Of a stretch of DNA of 64,000 nucleotides, positions 18,075 to 25,872 are shown piece by piece. Within the stretch, counting starts at the first letter, position 1. The number at the start of each line of letters is the position of its first letter. A model generated the notes under the pieces. That model was not told the DNA's origin. It saw nothing but the letters and a program-made list of their open reading frames with translations, and made no database searches. The DNA lies in the NCBI RefSeq assembly GCF_034424215.1, contig NZ_CP139960.1, positions 5,146,001-5,210,000 on the forward strand. The letters run 5' to 3'. The position numbers and the translations under genes were made by a program. This DNA comes from Niabella yanshanensis. GTDB lineage: Bacteria > Bacteroidota > Bacteroidia > Chitinophagales > Chitinophagaceae.

Positions 18075-21000
18075 TTATCTGATTTTTTTCCAGCTACTTA
18101 ATTGAAATTCTATTTCCTGGTGTATAGGCAATCGAAGCGCAAAACTCACATGATCGGGTTCACCCGATACCAATAAAAGCGTACCGTTATGCAGCTCGGT
18201 AAGCGAGCGGGCCAGTGATAAACCAATGCCGGTACCCGGTTTGTTATTTCCACCCACGCGTACAAAGGGTTCAAATATCTGTTGCCGGTACTCCTGCGGA
18301 ATACCTTTACCATCGTTGTTAAAATAAATCGTAAAATAAGCATCGCTTTCTTTAACTGCTTCCATAATAACGGAAGCGCTTGCGGCAGCATATTTCATCG
18401 CGTTCGATACCAGGTTAGTGCATATTTTAATAAAAGCTTCCCGGTCTACAAAAGCCATAAAGTTTTCAGTCGGGGTCCGCAGTTCCAGCTGAACGGCGTT
18501 GGTCGATGCCTGCTCTTTAAAACCTTCTGCCACATCAGCAACCAACGCCGCAATATCGGTCTTCACAAAATTCAGGCTAAACTGGTTGGCCTCGGTTTTC
18601 CTGAAGTCAAGCAGCTGGCTCGTCAGTGATACCAGGCGTCGCGTATTTTTTTCAGCAATCGTAAGGCTCTTGTTAATTTCAGGGTTTTTGCCAAACTGTC
18701 GCATTAGCCATTCAATGGGTCCTGATATCAGGGCCAAAGGTGTTTGTATCTCATGGGTTATATGGGTAAAGAACTCTATCTTGGCCTGGTAGACCTCCTT
18801 CTCTTTTTCGTGCTCAAATAATTGCAGCTTACGCAGGTTTTTCCGTTCCAGGTTCTTACGGTACAAACGGGTAAGCACAAATATTGCAGCAGCTAATAAT
18901 AAAATGTAAAACAGGTAAGCGATATTACTTTGCCAAAAGGGGGGACGGATCCTGATAAAGAGCCGGCGTTCTTTTCCCAGCCAGCTGCCGGTATTGCTTT
19001 CGGCCTGCACAATAAATTCATAATCGCCATGCGATAAATCCGTGAAAAAAGCTTTCCGGTTGGTGTTCAGGTAGGTCCAGCTATCATCCATGCCTTTCAT
19101 CCGGTACTTATAGCGGGTTACCTGCGGCGAGGAGTAGTTCAGCGCTGCAAATTCAATACTGAAATTGTTTTGGTCATGGTCCAGCACCAACGTATCTGTA
19201 TAGAATATGGATCGGGCTAAAGGGCTTCCGGGCTCGCCCGGTTCAACGTCTTTATTATTGATCTGGAAACCTGTGATATAAGTGGGCGGACTGGGTTCGG
19301 GGTGATTAAAGTCGGTGGGGTTAAAAGCGATCATGCCTTTTACAGATCCAAAGTACATGCTGCCATCAGTATGTTTATAGGCCGAGTTATAATTAAACTG
19401 GTCGGTGAGTAAGCCATTGGCCTTTGTATATACTTTTACTTTTTCTGTAAGGGTGTTAAAACAAATCAGGCCTTTTAAGGAAGTGATCCATAGGTTTCCT
19501 GAGTTATCTTCCAGTATGCTGTAGAGCACATTGCTGGGCAAACCGGTTTGGGTATTAAACTTTTTAATGATCTTTTTATCGGGTCCTACTTTGATAAGGC
19601 CGCCACCTGTAGTAGCAAACCATAAGAAACGATTGCGGTCTTCCCAGATGCTGTATACTGCAAATTCGTTCACTACTGCGTTATTTACCGTATCACCAAA
19701 ACGGATATTCCCGGTCTCCCCGGTTTTGGGATGGTAGTAAAATGCGCCTCTTGATACGCTGCCGGTCCATATATTTCCCTTGCTATCTTCCCTGATATCC
19801 CAGGTATAGCTATTATAGGGTATCTGCGGTACTCTTTTAAAAGTTTTGTTGATAGGGTTATAGGTAAGCAGGCTGGCGCCGTGGTAAGCCGACCCCACCA
19901 ATATGGTACTGTCTTTTGTAAGATAGATGCAGGATACAAAATCGATGACCTGCTCTGCACTGTCTTTGATTACTTTAAAGTGATCGGTAACCCTGCCGGT
20001 ACGGGTATCCATAATATCCATACCGTTATAGAACATGCCTACAAATAACTGGTTGCCCAGAGCCAGCAAACCATGTACATTATAGTAAGCAATATCATCC
20101 TTCTTGCCGGTTGCGGTATAATGCGTAAACCGTCCGGTGCCCAGGTTTAAACGGTTTACCCCTGCGTCTTCGGTACCAATCCACAGCTGGCCCTGGGCAT
20201 CCGCAACAATTTTTCTTACGGCATTACCCGAAATAGAATTGGTTTCTGGTTGCGGATAGTATTTTTTAAACCGGGCATTTTCTTTGGAGTAATAATTAAT
20301 GCCACCAAAATAAGAGCCTACCCACATGCCGCCCTGCCGGTCTTTACAAAACGTATACACCGGGTTGTCATTTAACGCGTACGGATCGTTCAGTCTTTTT
20401 CGCAGGTGTTGGGCCGTTTGGCTGGCGCGGTCGTAAATATAAATGCCCGACTCGGTTGCGATCCAGTACTGCTGCTTCTCGCCGCGAATAATATCGCGTA
20501 CATAAATGGAAGCCTTTGTATTTTTCACCAGTGGCAGGGAGCTGCAAACGCCCGTTTTATGATTATATAGTTTCAGTCCCTGGGTAAAGCAACCGATCAG
20601 TACTTCACTGTCGTTGACAGGATATATTTTGCTGATCGATCTTAAATGTGGGGGTGTGCGCGCATCAATAATAGTGGTGTTCACTAAAGCGCCGGTTTCA
20701 AAATTGTACCGGCCAATGGTGCCATCCTCACGCCCTATCCAAAGGCCTGCAGCTCCATCGGCTGCAATACAGGCACTTTGCAGTTCCAGGTTGTCCAGTT
20801 TATTCCTATTGATTTGGTACCTGTACAAGCTGCCATTGGTAATAAACCATAATTGTTCCCGGTTGTCTTTTACCAGGTGGTGAATATAGCCGGCAGGTAC
20901 CGCCTGTACCCGCTGCGATATTTCCTGGTAGGAATTGTAGCTAAACAAACCCTTGGCTGTAGCCACCCATAGTATACCGTTTCGACCTTCGGTAACTACG

Positions 21001-21260
21001 TTTACGATATTGTTGCCGATATTGTCGTTCGTTGATTTGCGGTTATCACAGGGTTTAAAGCTGTAACCATCAAAACGGTTCAGGCCCGCACGCGTGCCTA
21101 CCCATATCATACCGTTTTGATCCTGGATTACCGAGGTTACCGCATTATGCAACAACCCGTCATCTACCTGGTAATGTTTAAAATAATACTGACCGTGGGC
21201 AATAAACGGGGCAAGCTGTGCCAGCAGGCTTAAAGCAATAACGTAAAAAAATAAGCGCAT
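18075..21260 (-). CDS. HTCS-type periplasmic-sensor histidine kinase (Reg_prop / Y_Y_Y / HisKA / HATPase)
   Basis: A 1061-residue inner-membrane kinase. The ATG at 21260 gives a proper signal peptide (MRLFFYVIALSLLAQLAPFI); an in-frame ATG at 21317 would bury it. The periplasmic part contains two-component regulator propeller repeats, each marked by W-V/I-G or similar (GMIWVGTRAGLNRFDG; QLWIGTEDAGVNRLN; GNLWITSLKGLICFN). A Y_Y_Y domain (RYKYRMKGMDDSWTYLN), one membrane segment (IAYLFYILLLAAAIFVLTRL), a HisKA domain with the phospho-His in FTHITHEIQTPLALI, and a HATPase follow (NLVSNAMKYA, DGKGIPQEY, GTGIGLSLAR). It detects a glycan breakdown product and phosphorylates the AraC-type regulator encoded one base downstream. 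Confidence 0.93.
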   Translation of the reverse strand: MRLFFYVIALSLLAQLAPFIAHGQYYFKHYQVDDGLLHNAVTSVIQDQNGMIWVGTRAGLNRFDGYSFKPCDNRKSTNDNIGNNIVNVVTEGRNGILWVATAKGLFSYNSYQEISQRVQAVPAGYIHHLVKDNREQLWFITNGSLYRYQINRNKLDNLELQSACIAADGAAGLWIGREDGTIGRYNFETGALVNTTIIDARTPPHLRSISKIYPVNDSEVLIGCFTQGLKLYNHKTGVCSSLPLVKNTKASIYVRDIIRGEKQQYWIATESGIYIYDRASQTAQHLRKRLNDPYALNDNPVYTFCKDRQGGMWVGSYFGGINYYSKENARFKKYYPQPETNSISGNAVRKIVADAQGQLWIGTEDAGVNRLNLGTGRFTHYTATGKKDDIAYYNVHGLLALGNQLFVGMFYNGMDIMDTRTGRVTDHFKVIKDSAEQVIDFVSCIYLTKDSTILVGSAYHGASLLTYNPINKTFKRVPQIPYNSYTWDIREDSKGNIWTGSVSRGAFYYHPKTGETGNIRFGDTVNNAVVNEFAVYSIWEDRNRFLWFATTGGGLIKVGPDKKIIKKFNTQTGLPSNVLYSILEDNSGNLWITSLKGLICFNTLTEKVKVYTKANGLLTDQFNYNSAYKHTDGSMYFGSVKGMIAFNPTDFNHPEPSPPTYITGFQINNKDVEPGEPGSPLARSIFYTDTLVLDHDQNNFSIEFAALNYSSPQVTRYKYRMKGMDDSWTYLNTNRKAFFTDLSHGDYEFIVQAESNTGSWLGKERRLFIRIRPPFWQSNIAYLFYILLLAAAIFVLTRLYRKNLERKNLRKLQLFEHEKEKEVYQAKIEFFTHITHEIQTPLALISGPIEWLMRQFGKNPEINKSLTIAEKNTRRLVSLTSQLLDFRKTEANQFSLNFVKTDIAALVADVAEGFKEQASTNAVQLELRTPTENFMAFVDREAFIKICTNLVSNAMKYAAASASVIMEAVKESDAYFTIYFNNDGKGIPQEYRQQIFEPFVRVGGNNKPGTGIGLSLARSLTELHNGTLLLVSGEPDHVSFALRLPIHQEIEFQLSSWKKIR

Positions 21261-21631
21261 AATAACTACAATCAAATATAGAACATGGTGATTAAACTTG
21301 CCTGTTGTACCGGCCAAATTATAATGCCTGGGCCACCATTGGCCTCATTTGAAACGATTGCACAAAATGTTGAACAGGCAATCTGCGGCTTGTGTATTTA
21401 TTTTGACCCCGTTATATTTATTAGCTCATAGGCCGTGTTTATAACGCCGTCCACAGGTTGCTGAAAATGTGTATGCCTTGTGCCGTAGCGCATGCTATCC
21501 TGTTCAGTAAACCTGTTGTAATGGCGGCTACCGGTACTATCAAAGCGATCTTCGTGTATTGCCGGCTGCCATATGATTTTATTGAAACAGATAGCGCTTA
21601 CATGCAGAAAGAATTTTACAATTGAATAATT
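21261..21631. other. Divergent intergenic region between the sensor kinase and GH43 genes
   Basis: About 370 bases that must hold the promoters of the kinase/regulator operon and the rightward GH43 gene. A minus-strand open frame through 21398-21676 reads like peptide (AIHEDRFDSTGSRHYNRF). It overlaps the GH43 signal peptide, and I could not assign it to any family. It may be the end of a decayed gene. Confidence 0.35.
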
Positions 21632-23164
21632 ATGCGCTTGCTTTTGTCCTTGTTCCTGTTGTTGCCGGTATTTCATTTACGCGCTCAGCAACTGGTATTG
21701 CCGGCCGATCATCCTGATCCTTCGGTGGTTAAAATTGGTAACGAATATTGGGCCGCCGGTACCACCTCTAACTGGTTCCCGGCTTTTACCCTTTATCGTT
21801 CCAAAGACCTGGTGAACTGGAAAGCCTCGGGGCATGTATTTAATCAAATGCCGGCCTGGGCCGACTATTATATGTGGGCACCTGAAATAACTTACGAGAA
21901 CGGGAAGGTATACCTGTATTATACGGGGCATAAAAAAGGGGGCAGTCTTTGTATTGCTGCAGCAGTGGCCGACAAACCCGAAGGACCCTACCGCGACCTG
22001 GGTCCGCTGATGTGCGAAGCTGATGGTTCTATTGATGCTTTCCCCATGCGCGATGAAGAAGGCAAGCTCTATATGATCTGGAAGGAAGATGGTAACAGCA
22101 AGGGCAAACCTACACCTATATGGGCGCAGGAGATGAAGGAAGACCGTACCGGCTTGCTGGGTACTAAAAAAGAACTGTTTCGTGCTGATGCACCCTGGGA
22201 AAAGGGATTGGTAGAAGGGGTTTCTATTATAAAGCGCCAGGGCTATTTTTATGCGTTGTATGCCGCTGCGGGTTGTTGCGGGAAAACTTGCACCTATGGT
22301 ACCGGTGTGGCCAGGGCTAAAAGCCTGCTGGGACCCTGGGAAAAGTTTCCGGGTAACCCAGTACTGGCCGATAATGCAGATTGGAAATGTCCCGGTCATG
22401 GAACACCCGTCGAGAAAGACGGTCGCTTTTATTATTTATACCATGGCTACAGTACGGCCAGCGGCGCTTATGGCGGGCGCCAGGGTTTGCTGAGCGAATT
22501 TGAATTTACGGCTGATGGCTGGCTGAAATTTATGGATCAGCCGGCACCCAACGGACCTGTAGCCCCGGGCATTATCACCGATCTTTTTGCGGGCAACCGG
22601 CTGGATGACGCCTGGCATTGGAGCGTGTTTCAGCCGGTACGGGCCAAAGTAAAGCAAAACAGCCTGCAGCTGCAGGCGCTGCCGGGTAATAGCGGCGCCT
22701 ATGTGGGCCGCTCAGTAATGGCCCGCCACTATGATGCGCAGGTAAACCTGCAGCAGAACAGCACGGCCGAGGGCGGCCTGGCCCTGGTAGGAGACGATAA
22801 AAATATGGTGTATGCCAGTGTGTTTAACAACAGGGTCCGGCTGGTGCAATTGAAGAAAGACCAGCAAACAGTGTTGATGGAAACTACTATACCAGGCGCA
22901 GCATCACTGGTATTAAAGGTAGCCGTAACCGACAATACCACTGCCCGCTTTATGTATAGCGCCGGTGGAGGCGTTTTTAAAACCCTGAACCGAGAACCGG
23001 TGGACATAGCCTTCCTGCCGCCCTGGGACCGGGCCGTGCGTATTGCCCTGCTGGCTAAAGGTGCTGCCACCCAAAAGGCTTTCTTTAAAAAATTTATAGT
23101 GAATAATCGGTTTGAAAACGGAGCTGGTCCAACAGTGCGGAAGCGGGGTGTGCCGAGCCCCTAA
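21632..23164 (+). CDS. GH43-family glycosidase with C-terminal beta-sandwich domain
   Basis: A 510-residue secreted glycosidase with a signal peptide ending at LRAQ. The GH43 propeller shows the catalytic base Asp in DHPDPSVVK, AGTTSNWFPAFTLYRSKDL, MWAPEITYENGKVYLYYTG, the pKa-modulating Asp in DGSIDAFPM and the acid Glu in LVEGVSII. A CCGKTC cluster at about residue 215 could form a disulphide. From about residue 320 a concanavalin-like sandwich domain follows (LDDAWHWSVFQPVRAKVKQN; YVGRSVMARHYDAQVNLQ), as in beta-xylosidase-type GH43 enzymes. It is transcribed away from the kinase. Beta-xylosidase or arabinofuranosidase activity is likely; the choice is not decidable by eye. Confidence 0.9.
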   Translation: MRLLLSLFLLLPVFHLRAQQLVLPADHPDPSVVKIGNEYWAAGTTSNWFPAFTLYRSKDLVNWKASGHVFNQMPAWADYYMWAPEITYENGKVYLYYTGHKKGGSLCIAAAVADKPEGPYRDLGPLMCEADGSIDAFPMRDEEGKLYMIWKEDGNSKGKPTPIWAQEMKEDRTGLLGTKKELFRADAPWEKGLVEGVSIIKRQGYFYALYAAAGCCGKTCTYGTGVARAKSLLGPWEKFPGNPVLADNADWKCPGHGTPVEKDGRFYYLYHGYSTASGAYGGRQGLLSEFEFTADGWLKFMDQPAPNGPVAPGIITDLFAGNRLDDAWHWSVFQPVRAKVKQNSLQLQALPGNSGAYVGRSVMARHYDAQVNLQQNSTAEGGLALVGDDKNMVYASVFNNRVRLVQLKKDQQTVLMETTIPGAASLVLKVAVTDNTTARFMYSAGGGVFKTLNREPVDIAFLPPWDRAVRIALLAKGAATQKAFFKKFIVNNRFENGAGPTVRKRGVPSP

Positions 23165-23246
23165 GGTGGTTCGCTGCTACAGTAGCCCTATCAACTCAAT
23201 AGTACGCTTATAGCAAAACCTTACATGGAGGATGGGTCGTACACTT

Positions 23247-23340
23247 GATGCTAGATATTAGATGCTGGATGCCAGATGCCAGATAGTTAATGGCAGATCA
23301 TAGACAATAGGCCATTAACTATGAACTATTCACTATGATC
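23247..23340. repeat. Intergenic palindromic GATGCTGGAT / AGTTAATGGC repeat
   Basis: Short tandem variants of GATGCTGGAT and GATGCCAGAT are followed by a perfect 10-bp stem, AGTTAATGGC (23285-23294) with GCCATTAACT (23311-23320). A CTATGAACTATTCACTATGATC tail closes the element. The same vocabulary occurs again at 61233-61345, so this looks like a dispersed intergenic element. It lies between the GH43 and GH105 genes and could act as an RNA hairpin in their shared transcript. Confidence 0.65.
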
Positions 23341-23367
23341 TAAAAACCATGAACAAAAAAATATAGC

Positions 23368-24474
23368 ATGTATAAACGTAGTATTATCTTTTTAATGATG
23401 TGGCTGCCGGCTTTATTTGCCGGGGCACAAAAGAATTTTTTAACCGGGTTCCCCAAAGGATATACGCCCGAAGAAGTGGGGCGACTGATTGCCTACCGCA
23501 TGGTATATTCCAAGCATGCCTTGCATGCCGGTAAATGGATCGGCTATCCCGAAACCTTTTTCTGGACAGGCGCCCTGCATTATGCGCAGCTTACCAACGA
23601 TAAAATGTTACAGGGCTTTTTAGAAAAAAGATTTGAACCCTTGTTTACTACCGAAAAGGAACTGCTGCCCATCAAAAACCATGTGGACCTCAATATGTTT
23701 GGCAGCCTGCCCTTGACGCTTTGGCAGCTCACCAAAGACCAGCGGTATTTGAACCTGGGCCTGCCTTACGCACAAACCCAATGGCAGGTGCCGGCTGATG
23801 CCAAGCCAGAGGAGAAGGCCTGGGCCGATCAGGGGTATAGCTGGCAAACCCGGCTTTGGATCGATGATATGTACATGATCACCATTGTGCAAACCCAGGC
23901 CTATAAGGCTACTGGCAATGCGATATATATTAACCGGGCGGCTAAAGAAATGGCCCTTTACCTTGATGAGCTGCAGCGCCCCAACGGCTTGTTTTACCAC
24001 GCCCCGGATGTGCCTTTTTACTGGGGGCGTGGCAATGGCTGGATGGCAGCCGGTGTAACCGAGCTATTGCGGTATCTGCCAGCAACCAACCCGCATTATG
24101 CCCGTATTATGAAAGGCTACAGGGCCATGATGGCCAGTTTAAAAAACTACCAGCAACCAGGCGGTATGTGGAACCAGCTGATTGATGAGCCCGACTGCTG
24201 GGCCGAAACCTCGGGCTCAGCCATGTTTGCCTATGCTTTTATTACCGGGGTAAAAAAGGGATGGCTGGATGCGGCCACCTATGGTCCTGCCGCCCGCAAA
24301 GCCTGGATGGCCCTGGTGGGCTATGTCAATGCCCAGGGTGCGGTATCAGAAGTATGCGTGGGCACCAATAAAAAGAACGATAAGCAATACTACTACGATC
24401 GTCCCCGCGCCACCGGCGACTACCATGGCCAGGCGCCTTATTTATGGTGTGTAAGGGCGTTGCTGGAGCAATAG
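23368..24474 (+). CDS. GH105 unsaturated glycuronyl hydrolase (second copy)
   Basis: A 368-residue exported enzyme (signal peptide ending LPALFAGAQ, no lipobox) that is clearly paralogous to the GH105 lipoprotein at 7354. Shared landmarks are the EEVGRLIAYRMVYSK opening, the YSWQTRLWIDDMYM motif with Asp at about residue 166, RPNGLFYHAPDVPFYWGRGN, and WAETSGSAMFAYA. The expected role is removal of terminal unsaturated uronic acids from lyase products in the periplasm. Differences between the copies, a lipid anchor against a free periplasmic form and an insertion near residue 110 in the first copy, suggest they act at different places or on different oligosaccharides. Confidence 0.88.
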   Translation: MYKRSIIFLMMWLPALFAGAQKNFLTGFPKGYTPEEVGRLIAYRMVYSKHALHAGKWIGYPETFFWTGALHYAQLTNDKMLQGFLEKRFEPLFTTEKELLPIKNHVDLNMFGSLPLTLWQLTKDQRYLNLGLPYAQTQWQVPADAKPEEKAWADQGYSWQTRLWIDDMYMITIVQTQAYKATGNAIYINRAAKEMALYLDELQRPNGLFYHAPDVPFYWGRGNGWMAAGVTELLRYLPATNPHYARIMKGYRAMMASLKNYQQPGGMWNQLIDEPDCWAETSGSAMFAYAFITGVKKGWLDAATYGPAARKAWMALVGYVNAQGAVSEVCVGTNKKNDKQYYYDRPRATGDYHGQAPYLWCVRALLEQ

Positions 24475-24538
24475 GGAGATGCGTTGAACAGATTTAAGGA
24501 GTTCTAAGTAATGCATCTGTTTAAAAACTCCTAGTTGA

Positions 24539-24745
24539 TTAGCGCTCCCATTTGCAGAGGGTCTTATGCTGTTGTATAGCACTGTCTAATGTAATCGGAA
24601 TGATATGGTAATTGCAGTTGCTTAATCCCCGGCATTGATCGGTAAGATGATACCGCTTGCCCAACTGGCTGCCACATACAAATACCGTATTGGTTTCGCA
24701 ACCTTTAATACTAATGACTAATAATACAAAAAACACTGTTTTCAC
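24539..24745 (-). CDS. Small Cys-rich exported protein of the CGS-KYH-CRGL type
   Basis: A 68-residue protein with a hydrophobic leader and a possible lipobox (ISIKGCET). The mature part has the pattern VFVCGSQLGKRYHLTDQCRG then SNC, a Thr-Leu-Ala helix, and a closing LCKWE. This C-x-x-x-x-YH-x-x-x-x-C-R-G-L-x-x-C arrangement occurs in small Bacteroidota proteins, in some cases close to secreted nucleases; that association is from memory. The five Cys and two His could bind metal or form disulphides. Function unknown. It is a stand-alone minus-strand gene facing the GH105 gene. Confidence 0.7.
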   Translation of the reverse strand: MKTVFFVLLVISIKGCETNTVFVCGSQLGKRYHLTDQCRGLSNCNYHIIPITLDSAIQQHKTLCKWER

Positions 24746-24837
24746 GTGCTTAAGTTAAAGCGAAAAAGAATAGTTGAAGGAGGTGTTTTTCGATATACAA
24801 CGGCTAGGCTGCTAATTGGTTTATTGTAGTTTGATCT

Positions 24838-25047
24838 TTATTGCGAATGACAGGGTTTGCTGCAATGTTTACAGCCATTTACACGAGTGTAGTAACGTTT
24901 TGCTTCTGAAACAGCGGCAAAGCAGGATGGATATTCACCCAAATATAATCTGTTTGCTGCCGAAGGAAGCCAACTGCATGTTTGTTCATGTACTTCATGA
25001 TCTCCGTTGGGTTGCGCTTGTTTGTTAACATAGTAATTTTTATTCAT
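24838..25047 (-). CDS. Small conserved Cys-rich protein (YYVNKQAQPNGDHEVH type)
   Basis: A 69-residue cytoplasmic protein with no signal peptide, starting at the ATG at 25047; a TTG two codons upstream is less likely. The sequence opens YYVNKQAQPNGDHEVHEQTC and continues with LYLGEYPSC, a helix AAVSEAKRYYT, and CKHCSKPCHSQ. Four or more Cys and conserved His suggest a small zinc-binding module. I recognise it as a recurrent unannotated Bacteroidota small protein but know no function. It is about 90 bases upstream of, and codirectional with, the other Cys-rich gene at 24539. Confidence 0.72.
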   Translation of the reverse strand: MNKNYYVNKQAQPNGDHEVHEQTCSWLPSAANRLYLGEYPSCFAAVSEAKRYYTRVNGCKHCSKPCHSQ

Positions 25048-25204
25048 AATCAAAATGTTTTAATGATGAATCGAAAATAGCATACGTTAAAAGCTGTTTT
25101 TTACGGAAATCCGTCGCGAAGTATAATTTAAAAAAAAAATAAATGCAGTTATACAACGAAAGATACTAAAATATTGGGTGTTGACGATATACTGAGATTT
25201 AGTA

Positions 25205-25870
25205 TTAAATAATACCCATTTTAATACAGTGCGCTATTAGCTGCTCGTTGGTGGAAAAGTCGAATGCCTCTTTCATCAATTTTAGTCGTTTTTCAATACT
25301 GCTTTTGCCAGCTGGCTGCATATTATTTTCACTTAAATAATCCGAAATCTCTTGCTGTCGTTTACCTTCGGTCATCTGGGTTATTATAGCAATATCAGTT
25401 TCGGTAAATTCATAAGCATTTTTTTGTTTTGCCTGCCGTATCAACTCTACCGGGAAATGTCGTTGGTTATTAATAATCTTTTCTATGGCCTTCTTAAGTT
25501 CTTCAATGTCACTTCGTCCCTTTGATACATACCCATCAATATCCTGTTTTTTAAACAATATTTCTATAACTGAAGGCTTACCTGTAGCTGAAAATACCAG
25601 TATTTTCAGATCAGGTTGCGCTTTTCTTACAGCGGCAATAAGCGCTTCGCCGGTAGAAATTTTTTGTTGTCGGTGATCCTGGTCAAAAGACAGATCAGTG
25701 ATCAGCAGGTCATAAGACGTTCCGGCCTTTAGGGCCATTTGTATTTTTTGCAGCGCATCATCACAATGGTAAACATAATCCGGGTCAAGAACTCCGAACG
25801 CTTCAAGTGTTTTCTGTACGGAGATGTTGGCGCTTTGATAATCTTCTGCTATCAGTACTTTCTTTATCAT
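25205..25870 (-). CDS. Response regulator with helix-turn-helix output (LuxR-like)
   Basis: A 221-residue regulator. Receiver features are VLIAEDYQSAN at the start, the acceptor Asp in YDLLITDLSFDQD, ILVFSATGKPS and the conserved Lys in DGYVSKG. The C-terminal segment (FTETDIAIITQMTEGKRQQEISDYL, with the helix-turn-helix ending IEKRLKLM) resembles a LuxR/NarL output domain with an unusual insertion before the recognition helix. The start lies two bases after the stop of the upstream TPR kinase, so the two form one operon. Confidence 0.88.
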   Translation of the reverse strand: MIKKVLIAEDYQSANISVQKTLEAFGVLDPDYVYHCDDALQKIQMALKAGTSYDLLITDLSFDQDHRQQKISTGEALIAAVRKAQPDLKILVFSATGKPSVIEILFKKQDIDGYVSKGRSDIEELKKAIEKIINNQRHFPVELIRQAKQKNAYEFTETDIAIITQMTEGKRQQEISDYLSENNMQPAGKSSIEKRLKLMKEAFDFSTNEQLIAHCIKMGII

Positions 25871-25872
25871 AT

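Noticed and set aside
21398-21676. 92-codon minus-strand frame between the kinase and the GH43 gene
   Set aside because: It overlaps the GH43 signal peptide and I could not link it to a family. It may be debris, but a gene is not supported.
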